A stretch of DNA of 10,042 nucleotides from JAERML01 sp035687895 (GCA_035687895.1 DASRUE010000134.1:1-10042), one strand, 5' to 3'. Positions 1 to 7,510 are shown, numbered from the stretch's first letter. Notes: generated by a model not told the origin, from the letters alone. Translations and numbers: made by a program.

Positions 1-351
1 ATGTCGCGGCCGCAGACGATGGAAATCAACCTGCCGCCTGACGCGGACATAAAAGTAGAAATTGCGGAGTCAAACCTTTTGACGCTTCGGATTAACGAAA
101 AGGGCGAGATCTTTTGGAGTATCGGGATCGAATCCCCGCAGCGCATCAAGTTTGAAGATCTGCGGAAGTTCCTCCGGGAACGCGCACAGACGAACCCAAA
201 GCTCGTCACACTTGTTAAAGTAGATAGAGCCGGGAAGTACAACATGATGGTCAACATCATGGACGAATTGAACCTTGCGGAAATCACGCGCTTCAGTCTT
301 GCGCCGTTGCTGGAAACAGACAAGACGCTAATGGCCAAAGTTCAGTCCTAA
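1..351 (+). CDS. exbD: ExbD/TolR-type biopolymer transport protein, 5'-truncated
   Basis: This is the periplasmic part of an ExbD/TolR-family protein. ExbD works with ExbB in the inner membrane to pass proton-motive force to TonB. The visible 116 residues contain the family's periplasmic fold: TMEINLPPD directly after the expected membrane helix, a beta-rich LLTLRINEKGEIFW stretch, FEDLRKFL, and the closing VTLVKVDRAGKYNMMVNIMDEL segment pattern that ExbD proteins share (VxVxxDxxxxYxxVxxxxDxL). No transmembrane helix is present, although ExbD needs one N-terminal helix, so the ATG at base 1 is probably an internal methionine and the gene starts outside the window. The stop lies 24 bases before tonB, consistent with an exbB-exbD-(exbD)-tonB operon. 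It could equally be the second of two tandem exbD paralogues, an arrangement common in Bacteroidota. Family assignment is firm; completeness is not. Confidence 0.88.
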   Translation: MSRPQTMEINLPPDADIKVEIAESNLLTLRINEKGEIFWSIGIESPQRIKFEDLRKFLRERAQTNPKLVTLVKVDRAGKYNMMVNIMDELNLAEITRFSLAPLLETDKTLMAKVQS

Positions 352-375
352 TACTCACTAGAGGGAGAGTAACCA

Positions 376-1110
376 ATGGCAGAGATGACAATGAGCTACC
401 AGGGTGGCAAGTATGGGGCGGTGGAACTCAAGGCGGTGTATCAGAAGTACTGGTCAATCGCACTCGGGATCGCTGTCGCACTCCATCTACTGATTCTCGG
501 CACATACTACTTGGTGGAGATACTGGGTCAAGAAGAGGCCCCCCCGATTAGTGTCCGGATCATGAAGTACAGCGACCTTGGCCCGCCGCCGTCGATTGCC
601 AATGCGAACATTCCGCCTCCAATAGCAGTTTCGGCTCCGGTTGCCAAGCCCACGGTTGGTGCACCGGTGCCGGTTCCCGACGCTGAGGTAAGTGCAGAAC
701 AGACACTTGCAACGCAGACGGAAATGAGCCAGACTGTGGCCCCGATCGGAGAGGGTGCCGGTGAGGGAAGTTTTGCCGTTGAGCAGGATATCTTGATCCA
801 AGACGATGGCCCACCGGCTGACTTTGTCGCAGTTGAGAAGGAGCCGCAGATTGTCAAGAAAGTGGAGCCGAAGTATCCCGAGCTTGCAATGCGCGCGGGG
901 CTCGAAGGCAAAGTGTGGGTGAAAATCTGGGTTGATAAGGAAGGAAAAGCAAAACAAGTGGTGGTGTTGAAGAGCGATGCGGAGATATTCAATGAGCCAG
1001 CCGTTGAAGCCGCCAAGCAGTTCGTGTTTACGCCGGCGTACATGAACAACGGTCCGGTTTCCGTGTGGGTTTCGGTACCGTTCAAGTTCAAGCTTGCCGA
1101 GCGGAAGTAA
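376..1110 (+). CDS. tonB: TonB energy-transducing protein
   Basis: TonB spans the periplasm and transmits energy from ExbB/ExbD to outer-membrane TonB-dependent receptors. The 244-residue protein has the standard layout: a short cytoplasmic N-terminus, one membrane anchor at about residues 26-50, a proline- and alanine-rich spacer at about 54-105, and a C-terminal TonB domain at about 156-240. The domain shows the diagnostic PKYPELAMRAGLEGKVWV segment (YP at 167-168) and the later AAKQFVFTPA motif. The ATG is preceded by a strong purine-rich ribosome binding site, GAGGGAGAG at 361-369, which supports this start. The stop is followed by a 91-base gap containing a large hairpin, so the next gene may be expressed at a different level. 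Which receptor it serves cannot be told from this window. Confidence 0.93.
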   Translation: MAEMTMSYQGGKYGAVELKAVYQKYWSIALGIAVALHLLILGTYYLVEILGQEEAPPISVRIMKYSDLGPPPSIANANIPPPIAVSAPVAKPTVGAPVPVPDAEVSAEQTLATQTEMSQTVAPIGEGAGEGSFAVEQDILIQDDGPPADFVAVEKEPQIVKKVEPKYPELAMRAGLEGKVWVKIWVDKEGKAKQVVVLKSDAEIFNEPAVEAAKQFVFTPAYMNNGPVSVWVSVPFKFKLAERK

Positions 1111-1127
1111 CAACACTCGCAAATGTA

Positions 1128-1197
1128 TCACGTGGTACACGTGAAGGCTGCAGAGGGGAAGGAGAACTGCCTTCCCCTTGCAGTTTCACGAAGGGGG
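1128..1197 (+). promoter_or_regulatory. Intercistronic stem-loop with possible alternative pairing to the downstream ribosome binding site
   Basis: Between tonB and the next gene, bases 1140-1162 and 1170-1190 form a 20-bp stem with a 7-base loop (1163-1169). It is built from three helices of 9, 5 and 6 bp (1154-1162/1170-1178, 1148-1152/1179-1183, 1140-1145/1185-1190), interrupted only by bulged G1153 and a small internal loop. No T-run follows, so it does not look like an intrinsic terminator. The ribosome binding site AAGGGGG (1191-1197) begins at the foot of the stem. CCCCTT at 1174-1179 in the right arm is complementary to AAGGGG at 1191-1196, so a second, mutually exclusive fold could hide that site. 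A 17-base palindrome, TCACGTG-GTA-CACGTGA (1128-1144), overlaps the outer helix and would compete with it. Base pairing is read directly; regulation is inferred. Confidence 0.55.
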
Positions 1198-1201
1198 CGC
1201 A

Positions 1202-1408
1202 ATGGACGTTCCAGCAGTGTTCAGGTATACGATTCTCGTTACATCCGCAGCGGCTATGGTGCTCGGGATCCTGGTCATGGCGGGGGTTCTGGTCCCGAGA
1301 AACTTTCCCGAGCACTTCGGCGTGATCATGGGGGCGGTTATTTTCTTGTATGGCGCTTACCGGTTTGCCATCACATATTATCGGTCGCGCCGGAGGGATG
1401 AAGAATGA
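1202..1408 (+). CDS. Small two-helix inner-membrane protein of unknown function
   Basis: I do not recognise a named family for this 68-residue protein. It has two clear hydrophobic helices, at about residues 8-31 and 38-60, joined by a short VPRNFPEHFG loop, and a strongly basic-then-acidic tail (YYRSRRRDEE). By the positive-inside rule this places the tail in the cytoplasm and makes a hairpin topology likely. I chose ATG at 1202 rather than the in-frame TTG at 1178 because AAGGGGG at 1191-1197 is well placed for it and 1178 lies inside the hairpin arm. The stop overlaps the next start by four bases (ATGA, 1405-1408), so translation is probably coupled to the PstS-like lipoprotein. Position suggests a helper of the Ton motor or of the lipoprotein/TPR pair, but this is inference. 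Confidence 0.72.
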   Translation: MDVPAVFRYTILVTSAAAMVLGILVMAGVLVPRNFPEHFGVIMGAVIFLYGAYRFAITYYRSRRRDEE

Positions 1409-2331
1409 CACGTGGAGCGCTGATTCTCGCGTTGGGTTTTTTTCTGGTCGGCATCACGGGATGTCCGCAGCAGCCTACGGTATCGACTACCAAGGGAGCG
1501 GTAACGATTGAGTGCGACGAATCCGTCTACCCTGTGATGCTGCTGGAAGCAGAGGATTTCCACCGCTCATACAGCGAAGCGACCGTGCATCTCCGCTCCG
1601 TGGAAGCTCGTGAAGCCATTGCCAATTTTGTGAACGACAGTGTTCGGGTAATCGTCAGCGCGCGGCCGTTCAACAAGGAAGAACAAGATTATCTCCGTGC
1701 GACGAATGTGGAATTCCAGGAATACAAGGTGGCGCTCGATGCTATTGCTGTGATCGTTCACAAGGAGAATCCGCAGAAGCAATTCCGCATGACGGAACTG
1801 GACAGTATATTTAGTGGTGAACTTTCATATTGGCCCCGGAAGAAGAAAATCGTTATCGATGTCGTCATTGGCGACATCAACTCCAGTACCAACGAGGTCT
1901 TTCGCAATCGCATTACGGGCGGGAAGCCGTTCAGTCCTGCAGCAACCAGGATGTCCTCGAGCAAGGAGTTGATCCAGTACGTTCAAAAGACACCCGCGGC
2001 GATCGGCATTGTCGGGTTGAACTGGCTGCAAGGCTACCAGGAAGAAGTGAGTGCCTGCAAGGTCGGAGATCCTAACTCCCGCCCCGATACCACGCAGGTA
2101 ATGGGGCAGTATTATAGTCCGGTCCAGGCCAACGTTTACCGCCGCTACTATCCGATCACGCGGCTGGTTTCTCTCTACACACGTGAAGTCTCTCGCGACG
2201 TCGGGCTGGGGTTCATTGCGTATGTCGGTGGCGGAAAGGGTCAACAGATTCTCCTGAACAACGGCCTCGTCCCTGTGACGATGCCGGTCCGTCTCGTTGA
2301 AACCACATCAAAACAGGTCACTCCAGAATGA
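1405..2331 (+). CDS. PstS-like periplasmic substrate-binding lipoprotein
   Basis: This 308-residue protein resembles the PstS/phosphate-binding branch of periplasmic binding proteins (PBP-like domain). A signal peptide ends in the lipobox GITGC, making Cys20 the likely lipidated residue. The mature part shows the family pattern: GAVTIECDESVYPVM near 31-45, NDSVRVIVSARPFNKEE at about 77-93, DAIAVIVHKENP at 112-123, MTELDSIFSGE at 129-139, SSTNEVF at 160-166 and AAIGIVGLNWL at 198-208. No PstC, PstA or PstB permease gene lies next to it. It sits instead between tonB and a TPR gene, so phosphate uptake by a classical ABC route is not supported here and the ligand is unknown. It overlaps both neighbours by four bases (1405-1408 and 2328-2331), indicating tight co-translation. 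Family assignment is good; ligand and partner are not established. Confidence 0.82.
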   Translation: MTRGALILALGFFLVGITGCPQQPTVSTTKGAVTIECDESVYPVMLLEAEDFHRSYSEATVHLRSVEAREAIANFVNDSVRVIVSARPFNKEEQDYLRATNVEFQEYKVALDAIAVIVHKENPQKQFRMTELDSIFSGELSYWPRKKKIVIDVVIGDINSSTNEVFRNRITGGKPFSPAATRMSSSKELIQYVQKTPAAIGIVGLNWLQGYQEEVSACKVGDPNSRPDTTQVMGQYYSPVQANVYRRYYPITRLVSLYTREVSRDVGLGFIAYVGGGKGQQILLNNGLVPVTMPVRLVETTSKQVTPE

Positions 2332-4142
2332 AGCGAATTCTCTTTCTTCTTGTCATTGTTGGGTTGCAGCAGGGTGCTGCCCAGGACATTTACAACAAAG
2401 CTCGCGCGGCACTATTGTCGCGGGATACTACTGCGGCGCTGGCGGGCTTTCAGGAAGCTGTGAAAGCCGGACAGAAGACCGGCGAATCCAATTTCTATCT
2501 CGGCACTATCTCGGTAGCGCGGAATAAGTTTGATGATGCCATTCGTTATCTCGAGGCTTCGTTGAAAGCCGATGACGAAAACGTTGAAGCATTGAAGATC
2601 ATTGGACAGGTGTACCTGCAGAAAAAGGATCTGGTGAATGCGCTGAAAAGCCTGCGCAGCGCGGCCAAGCTCGCACCGAAGGATCCCACAGTTGCAGCAC
2701 CGCTCGGGATCGCACTCCTTGCGGTAGACTCCATTGATGCAGCAATCGTCCAACTGACGCGAGCCAAAGAATTCTCACCCGACAATGCTGCCATCTACTC
2801 CGCCCTCGGTGACGCGTACATGAAGCAGAATGTTACCGTCCTCGGCATTCTCAACTATCAAGAGGCAGTCAAGCTCGATCCAAAGAACATCGCAACTCAC
2901 TTCAAACTGGCCAAGGCATTTGAGAAGGATAAGAAGTACAATGATGCCGTTAAATCGTACGCGGATGTCATTGCAATTGATTCCACGTTCGCTGATGCCC
3001 ACTACCAGCAGGGCCGGATTTTCTTCCTCGCCAAGTTGTACAAGAACGCACTGACCCCTCTCCGGAAGTACACGCAGCTCGTTCCCAAGTCCTTCGAGGG
3101 AACAGTGATGTACGCCAAAGCACTCTCCCAAGCAGACGACCACGAAGAGGCGGCAAAGGTCTCATGGAAAGCGCTGCAACTCGATTCGACAGCGGCCGAA
3201 ACTTGGCGGCTCTATTTCTCGTCGCTTGTTGAGACCAAAGATTTTGCCAAGGCAGAGATCGCATTGCGCAGCCTTCAGAAGCGCGGCCAGCTCGAGGCGG
3301 GCGATTACCTTAAGCTCGGGAAGCTTTACTACGGACTCGGGCGCGAGGAAGAAGCGCTCGGATGGTATGAGAAAGCGATTGTCGCTGACTCGAGCAACTG
3401 TGACCCATACTTCAACATGGGGTCGCTGTATATGAAGCGGCAAAACTATCCGCGGGCGGCGCAGATGTTCGAAAAGAAGATAGTGTGCGATCCCCGCTCG
3501 CTCAGCGCGTATATCAATGCCGGAATCACTTATATGCAGCCGAGCAACCTGAACCTCGCGCGGACGCGGGAATTGTTTCTCAAGTCAATCGAGCTCAAGG
3601 GTGATTTCTTGCAGGGACGACTCTGGCTTGCACGATACTACGTTCAGGTAGATTCTTTTGATCTTGCCGAAGGTCAATACTTGGAAGTATTGAAGCTCAT
3701 CGGCGACAACGTGGAGAAGAACAAGCGGGAGTACGGTGAAGCACACAGCCTCCTTGCTTCACTGTACATGACAAAGAAGCAGTATGAACGTGCCTTATCA
3801 TCATTCCAGAAGGCACAGTCGGTCGGATACGAGAATGCCAACATGCATCTCTCCTGGGGACAGTCGATCCTGCAGACCCTTGACCCCAAGGGAGACGCTG
3901 AAGAGAACATGAAGAAGAACGATGAGGCTCTGAGACATTTCCGCCGCTGTGTCGAAATGGATCCGAACAACGTGCAGGGTCACTTCTGGCTCGGTGAGTG
4001 TCTTATCCGTTCCAGGATCCCTGGCGACGATGACAAGAACAAGAAGCTCAAGGAAGAGGCGTGCTCCGAGTGGCGGAAGGTGCTGAAGCTGGACCCAAAG
4101 AACGAGGCTGCAGAGAAGCAGATGAAGCAATACGGCTGTTGA
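2328..4142 (+). CDS. Exported TPR-repeat scaffold protein
   Basis: This 604-residue protein starts with a signal peptide (MKRILFLLVIVGLQQGAAQ, probable cleavage near residue 19), so it is exported to the periplasm. Almost all the rest is tetratricopeptide repeats. I count about 16 helix pairs, with typical lines such as ALKIIGQVYLQKKDLVNALK, YLKLGKLYYGLGREEEALGW and YFNMGSLYMKRQNYPRAAQM, many ending in a DPxN- or DPKN-like turn. The last two repeats have longer inserts rich in lysine and aspartate. No catalytic domain is visible, so it is probably a binding or assembly scaffold. Start ATG overlaps the stop of the PstS-like gene (ATGA, 2328-2331), and the M1 peptidase gene follows after 10 bases. 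Its client is unknown; the lipoprotein and the TonB complex are reasonable guesses from position. Confidence 0.88.
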   Translation: MKRILFLLVIVGLQQGAAQDIYNKARAALLSRDTTAALAGFQEAVKAGQKTGESNFYLGTISVARNKFDDAIRYLEASLKADDENVEALKIIGQVYLQKKDLVNALKSLRSAAKLAPKDPTVAAPLGIALLAVDSIDAAIVQLTRAKEFSPDNAAIYSALGDAYMKQNVTVLGILNYQEAVKLDPKNIATHFKLAKAFEKDKKYNDAVKSYADVIAIDSTFADAHYQQGRIFFLAKLYKNALTPLRKYTQLVPKSFEGTVMYAKALSQADDHEEAAKVSWKALQLDSTAAETWRLYFSSLVETKDFAKAEIALRSLQKRGQLEAGDYLKLGKLYYGLGREEEALGWYEKAIVADSSNCDPYFNMGSLYMKRQNYPRAAQMFEKKIVCDPRSLSAYINAGITYMQPSNLNLARTRELFLKSIELKGDFLQGRLWLARYYVQVDSFDLAEGQYLEVLKLIGDNVEKNKREYGEAHSLLASLYMTKKQYERALSSFQKAQSVGYENANMHLSWGQSILQTLDPKGDAEENMKKNDEALRHFRRCVEMDPNNVQGHFWLGECLIRSRIPGDDDKNKKLKEEACSEWRKVLKLDPKNEAAEKQMKQYGC

Positions 4143-4152
4143 AGGGAAGTCC

Positions 4153-6642
4153 ATGTCGCGTTGGAAGCAGGTATCCAGCCGGTTTCGCATGTCGCGGACC
4201 GGCTGTTGTATTTTACAAGTCATGAGGGTATGCATGAGGGTGATCCATCTTCTCTCTGTGACGCTCGTAATCGTCGGCAATGCACGTGCACAGTATGCTT
4301 TTGATGTCGATACAACCGTTCGACGCAGCCGGACCTACGACGTCATCCATTACAAGATAGTTGTCGACCTGAACGATACGCGGAAGCGCGTGTCGGGTAC
4401 AACGTTGGTCAAGTTGACGCCGTTGACCGAACGGTTGGACTCGGTCGTTCTCGATGCGGTGGACATGGATGTGCGAAGGGTTGTTCGCGAACCGCAGGTC
4501 ACGTGCCGGTTTACCAGCCGCCCCCCAAAGCTTGTTGTCTATCTCAATCCTCCCGCCACTCCGGCCGATACTCTAACCCTTGCCATCACGTATTCATGCA
4601 CGCCGAAGAAGGGGCTTTACTTCACCCAACCTGACAGTACGAACCCGACGCGCCGTCGTCAAATCTGGACCCAAGGGGAAGACGTGGATAACAGTTCCTG
4701 GTTTCCCTGCTACGATTTCCCCAATGATATGGCGACATCAGAGGTTGTGGCCACCGTCCCCACATTCTACACACTTCTCTCCAACGGGACGCTTGTCAGC
4801 GAGACCGTCGACACAAGTCGGCTAACAAGGACGTTCCATTGGAGGCAAGCAAAGCCCCACGTAAGTTACCTCGTTATGATTGCCGCAAGTGACTTCGCGA
4901 TCGTCCGGGACACAGCCGGCAACGTACCTTTGGAATACTACCTGTACAAAGATCGTGTGGAGGATGGGCTCAGAAGCTTTGCGCGAACGCCGGACATCAT
5001 GGCATATTTCCAGACCATCATTGGTGTCCCATATCCGTGGGAGAAGTTTGCACAGGTTCTAGCCGCCGACTTTGTCACCGGTGCGATGGAAAACACCTCT
5101 GCAGTCACCTACAACGACCAGATCTATTTGCTCGACCAGAGAGCGATGATTGACTTCACGACGGACGATGTGGTCGCCCATGAGCTGGCCCACCAATGGT
5201 GGGGAGACGTGGTAACCTGCAGAGACTGGACACACCTCTGGCTGAACGAGGGCTTCGCAACGTATTTCGAAGCGCTTTTCAAATGGCATGATCGAGGAGC
5301 GGATGTGTTCCAGCTCGAGAAGTTCCAGGAAACCCAAACCATCCGGAACACCGAGCGGTCGTTGGGCCGGCGGCCGATCGTAAGTAAGGAAAGCTACACG
5401 AACAATGTATACGCAAAAGGTGGATGGGTTCTGTACATGCTCCATCACATTCTGGGTGAGGAGGCATTCTGGAAGGGAGTGCGCCTCTACCTTGACAGGT
5501 ATACGCACCGGAATGCTGAAACGAACGAGTTTGCGCTTGCCATTGAGGATGCGACCGGACGAAACATGGACTGGTTCTTCCGTCAGTGGGTGTATCGTGC
5601 GGGACATCCCCATCTTACCGTTACCCAAACCTGGGATTCGACATCCTTCACTCACCGACTCGTCATAGATCAGGTGCAACCACTCGACAGCCTGACAGGC
5701 ATTTTCCGTTTTCCCCTCAACATCGAGTACACCACATCCGTTGGGGCAATTGACACCATGCTCTGGGTGACGCGACAACACACCGAGATTACGAGGCACC
5801 TCCCAACCCAGCCCGAGATGGTAATCGTCGATCGGGGGTACAAACTCCTCAAGACAATCACATTTGGGAAGAGTGTTGAGGAGAATCTGTACCAGCTCGC
5901 TCATGCAAAGGATGTGGCCGACAGAATCACTGCCGCGCGGGACTTACGATCCCCAAAGAACAATCCTGGAGTGTTTGAAGGGCTGCGATACAGCGCGCAG
6001 CAGGATCCTTTCTGGGCAGTGCGGCAGGAAGCGACCATTTCACTTGGCGTCATGACCGGAGAGAATGTTCGCAGCGCTTTGATTGATCTCGTCCGGGACG
6101 TCAACTCACGAGTTCGCCAGGCAGCTGTCGTTGCGCTGGAGCGATTCCCTTCGCCGGAAGTGAAGGTGTTGCTGGATTCAGTGGCGCGTTGTGATTCCAG
6201 CTATTTGGTTGTCGGGTCATGCGTCACGGCGATGAAGGAAGTGGATTCCGTCTATGCGTTCGACATGGCCGCGCGCTATGTGGCTATGGAGTCGTACCGC
6301 AACATTGTACGCCGGGCGGCACTGGGCGTGCTGAGGGAGTTGGATGATCCGCGTGCACTGCCAATAACGCTGAAATATGCGCGACCGGGCCAATCGGCGG
6401 ACATTCGACGACTAGCAGTGGCAATCGTTGGGAACCTTGGACGTCGGGATCAGGAAGCGAGATCTATGATGGCGGCGCTTGTGGACGATTGGGATCCATC
6501 GGTGCGGAGAGCGGCGGTTGCGAAGCTAAGTGAATGGGGAGGCGATGAAGCCCGTGAAATTATCCGGAAAAGAAAATGGGTGGAAGAGGAGACAAGTGTT
6601 GTGCGTGCCATTGATGAGGCGCTGGAACACCTTAGTGATTAG
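4153..6642 (+). CDS. Secreted M1-family zinc aminopeptidase with C-terminal HEAT-like repeats
   Basis: This is a zinc metallopeptidase of family M1, which removes N-terminal residues from peptides. Numbering from 4153, it has the exopeptidase motif GAMEN (310-314), zinc site HELAH (His343, Glu344, His347) with third ligand Glu366 in WLNEGF, and the transition-state tyrosine in VYAKGG (Tyr420). An N-terminal beta domain covers about 45-240 and catalytic helices follow to about 500. From about residue 600 to the end there are alpha-helical HEAT-like repeats (DPFWAVRQEATISLGVMTG, DVNSRVRQAAVVALERF, DWDPSVRRAAVAKLSEWG). Two starts are possible. ATG 4153 follows GAAGGGAAG (4141-4149). ATG 4234 follows GAGGG (4224-4228) and gives a much cleaner signal peptide, MRVIHLLSVTLVIVGNARA, and 802 residues. 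I list the longer form, but the export signal itself begins at 4234. The gene is close behind the TPR gene, so it is likely co-transcribed. Confidence 0.9.
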   Translation: MSRWKQVSSRFRMSRTGCCILQVMRVCMRVIHLLSVTLVIVGNARAQYAFDVDTTVRRSRTYDVIHYKIVVDLNDTRKRVSGTTLVKLTPLTERLDSVVLDAVDMDVRRVVREPQVTCRFTSRPPKLVVYLNPPATPADTLTLAITYSCTPKKGLYFTQPDSTNPTRRRQIWTQGEDVDNSSWFPCYDFPNDMATSEVVATVPTFYTLLSNGTLVSETVDTSRLTRTFHWRQAKPHVSYLVMIAASDFAIVRDTAGNVPLEYYLYKDRVEDGLRSFARTPDIMAYFQTIIGVPYPWEKFAQVLAADFVTGAMENTSAVTYNDQIYLLDQRAMIDFTTDDVVAHELAHQWWGDVVTCRDWTHLWLNEGFATYFEALFKWHDRGADVFQLEKFQETQTIRNTERSLGRRPIVSKESYTNNVYAKGGWVLYMLHHILGEEAFWKGVRLYLDRYTHRNAETNEFALAIEDATGRNMDWFFRQWVYRAGHPHLTVTQTWDSTSFTHRLVIDQVQPLDSLTGIFRFPLNIEYTTSVGAIDTMLWVTRQHTEITRHLPTQPEMVIVDRGYKLLKTITFGKSVEENLYQLAHAKDVADRITAARDLRSPKNNPGVFEGLRYSAQQDPFWAVRQEATISLGVMTGENVRSALIDLVRDVNSRVRQAAVVALERFPSPEVKVLLDSVARCDSSYLVVGSCVTAMKEVDSVYAFDMAARYVAMESYRNIVRRAALGVLRELDDPRALPITLKYARPGQSADIRRLAVAIVGNLGRRDQEARSMMAALVDDWDPSVRRAAVAKLSEWGGDEAREIIRKRKWVEEETSVVRAIDEALEHLSD

Positions 6643-6735
6643 AGCAATTCTCTTCTCACTGTTGAAGGACTATGCAAAGAAGAGGGGATTTGTTGTAGGA
6701 GAGACCTTCCAGGCGAGCGACTATGCCCTTGCTGG

Positions 6736-7317
6736 CTAGAGAAGGCCCATCGTCTTGAACAAAGAGCGGATGATCATTGCAGTAGCTCCCCAGATCACGT
6801 GGGTCTTATGCTCGTAAAACCACACCTCGTGTTGTGCCCCGCGGAACTCCCGCAGTTCAGTCCTTCCTGATCCCGGCTTTATGAAGAATGCGAGAGGTAC
6901 CTGAAACGCCTCTGCCACCTCATCCCTGTTCAACCGTAACGCCGGCAGTGCCCCGATCAATCCAACGACGGGTGTGATCACAAAGCCGGAGGGGGTCGGA
7001 AAATCGTCCAGGGTTCCGAGAACGTGCACAGCGGCTTCAGGAATTCCCAACTCTTCACTCGCTTCTCGCAACGCCGTGTGTACAATATCCTGATCGCCGG
7101 CGTCCATCATGCCGCCCGGGAAGGAGATCTGACCTTTGTGAGCCTCCACTGTTTCTGTCCTCTTGGTGAACAGAAATTCATGAGCGGAGCCCGTCCAGAC
7201 AATCGGTACTAAAACGCCGGCCCGATGGAAACCATCAACGTGCATCATCTTTGCGACTTTCGCTTGCAACGCGGATCGTAGAAGATTCTCGAATGCGGGG
7301 CGATCGGGGAATTGCAT
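6736..7317 (-). CDS. NUDIX hydrolase, CoA-pyrophosphatase (NudL/UPF0035) type
   Basis: NUDIX enzymes split nucleoside diphosphates linked to another group. This 193-residue protein fits the branch that cleaves coenzyme A and acyl-CoA to 3',5'-ADP and phosphopantetheine. It has the NUDIX core REASEELGI (Arg84-Ile92) preceded by FPGGMMDAGD (66-75), and the branch-specific upstream segment FLFTKRTETVEAHKGQISFPGG. The residue eight before the REUXEE arginine is Gln76, not the Glu of the generic NUDIX consensus. In this branch the GGxxD form is usual, so activity is not ruled out. I chose ATG at 7317 (MQFPDRPAFENLL). The frame stays open to a TTG at 7401 preceded by AAGGTG, but that extension runs through a repeat element and has no domain-like sequence. 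The gene is monocistronic here and convergent with the aminopeptidase; no good terminator is visible between them. Confidence 0.86.
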   Translation of the reverse strand: MQFPDRPAFENLLRSALQAKVAKMMHVDGFHRAGVLVPIVWTGSAHEFLFTKRTETVEAHKGQISFPGGMMDAGDQDIVHTALREASEELGIPEAAVHVLGTLDDFPTPSGFVITPVVGLIGALPALRLNRDEVAEAFQVPLAFFIKPGSGRTELREFRGAQHEVWFYEHKTHVIWGATAMIIRSLFKTMGLL

Positions 7318-7366
7318 GTGGAGAAGATATTGAATCGTATGTCGATTCGCAACTGTCGAGGGATTG

Positions 7367-7507
7367 CGGTGGTGTCTCACTTTGATTCCGCCTATGCACA
7401 ACTGTCACCTTGAGCGGAGTCGAAAGGTGCCACATGCTCGTATGACAGGCTTTCCCGACTTTGTCGGGACTCAGCCTGACGTGGATTCGCAAACTGAGAC
7501 ACTACCG
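7367..7507. repeat. 141-bp element with imperfect terminal inverted repeats (MITE/REP-like)
   Basis: The ends match as inverted repeats at 16 of 18 positions: the left end from 7367 reads CGGTGGTGTCTCACTTTG and the right end, read inward on the - strand from 7507, reads CGGTAGTGTCTCAGTTTG. Inside are an outer pair CTGTCA (7402-7407) / TGACAG (7443-7448), a hairpin CACCTT (7406-7411) / AAGGTG (7424-7429) around GAGCGGAGTCGA, and a perfect hairpin TCCCGAC-TTT-GTCGGGA (7453-7469). ATTG sits just before the left end (7363-7366) and again two bases past the right end (7510-7513), a possible but imperfect target duplication. There is no room for a transposase, so if mobile it is non-autonomous. The TGAGCGGAGTCGAAAGGTG core resembles short dispersed repeats that I recall from Bacteroidota-like genomes; that likeness is from memory and unverified. 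Confidence 0.55.
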
Positions 7508-7510
7508 GAA

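Noticed and set aside
487..1140. Long - strand frames opposite tonB.
   Set aside because: Composition is biased by the proline-rich coding strand; no recognisable motifs and the TonB reading on the + strand is secure.
1123..1401. A 92-residue + strand frame starting with ATG at 1123, considered as a leader peptide or alternative gene.
   Set aside because: It is arginine- and glycine-rich with no domain pattern, has no ribosome binding site, and overlaps the well-supported 68-residue membrane protein in another frame.
1405..4142. The PstS-like and TPR genes considered as a defence or toxin-antitoxin module.
   Set aside because: Both proteins carry export signals and are embedded in a Ton operon; no nuclease, toxin or sensor domain is present.
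5059..5904. A 281-residue - strand frame opposite the M1 aminopeptidase.
   Set aside because: It is the complement of the catalytic core, shows no family motifs, and lies wholly within a confident gene.
6643..6735. Inverted pair CTCTTCT (6650-6656) / AGAAGAG (6678-6684) between the convergent genes, considered as a bidirectional terminator.
   Set aside because: The loop is 21 bases, the stem only seven, and neither strand has a T-run after it.
6530..6739. A 69-residue + strand frame whose tail (ILFSLLKDYAKKRGFVVGETFQ...) looks protein-like and shares the CTAG stop region with the convergent NUDIX gene.
   Set aside because: Most of it lies inside the aminopeptidase in another frame, there is no start codon in that frame in the unique part (6643-6739), and no ribosome binding site. 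A gene remnant is possible but cannot be shown.
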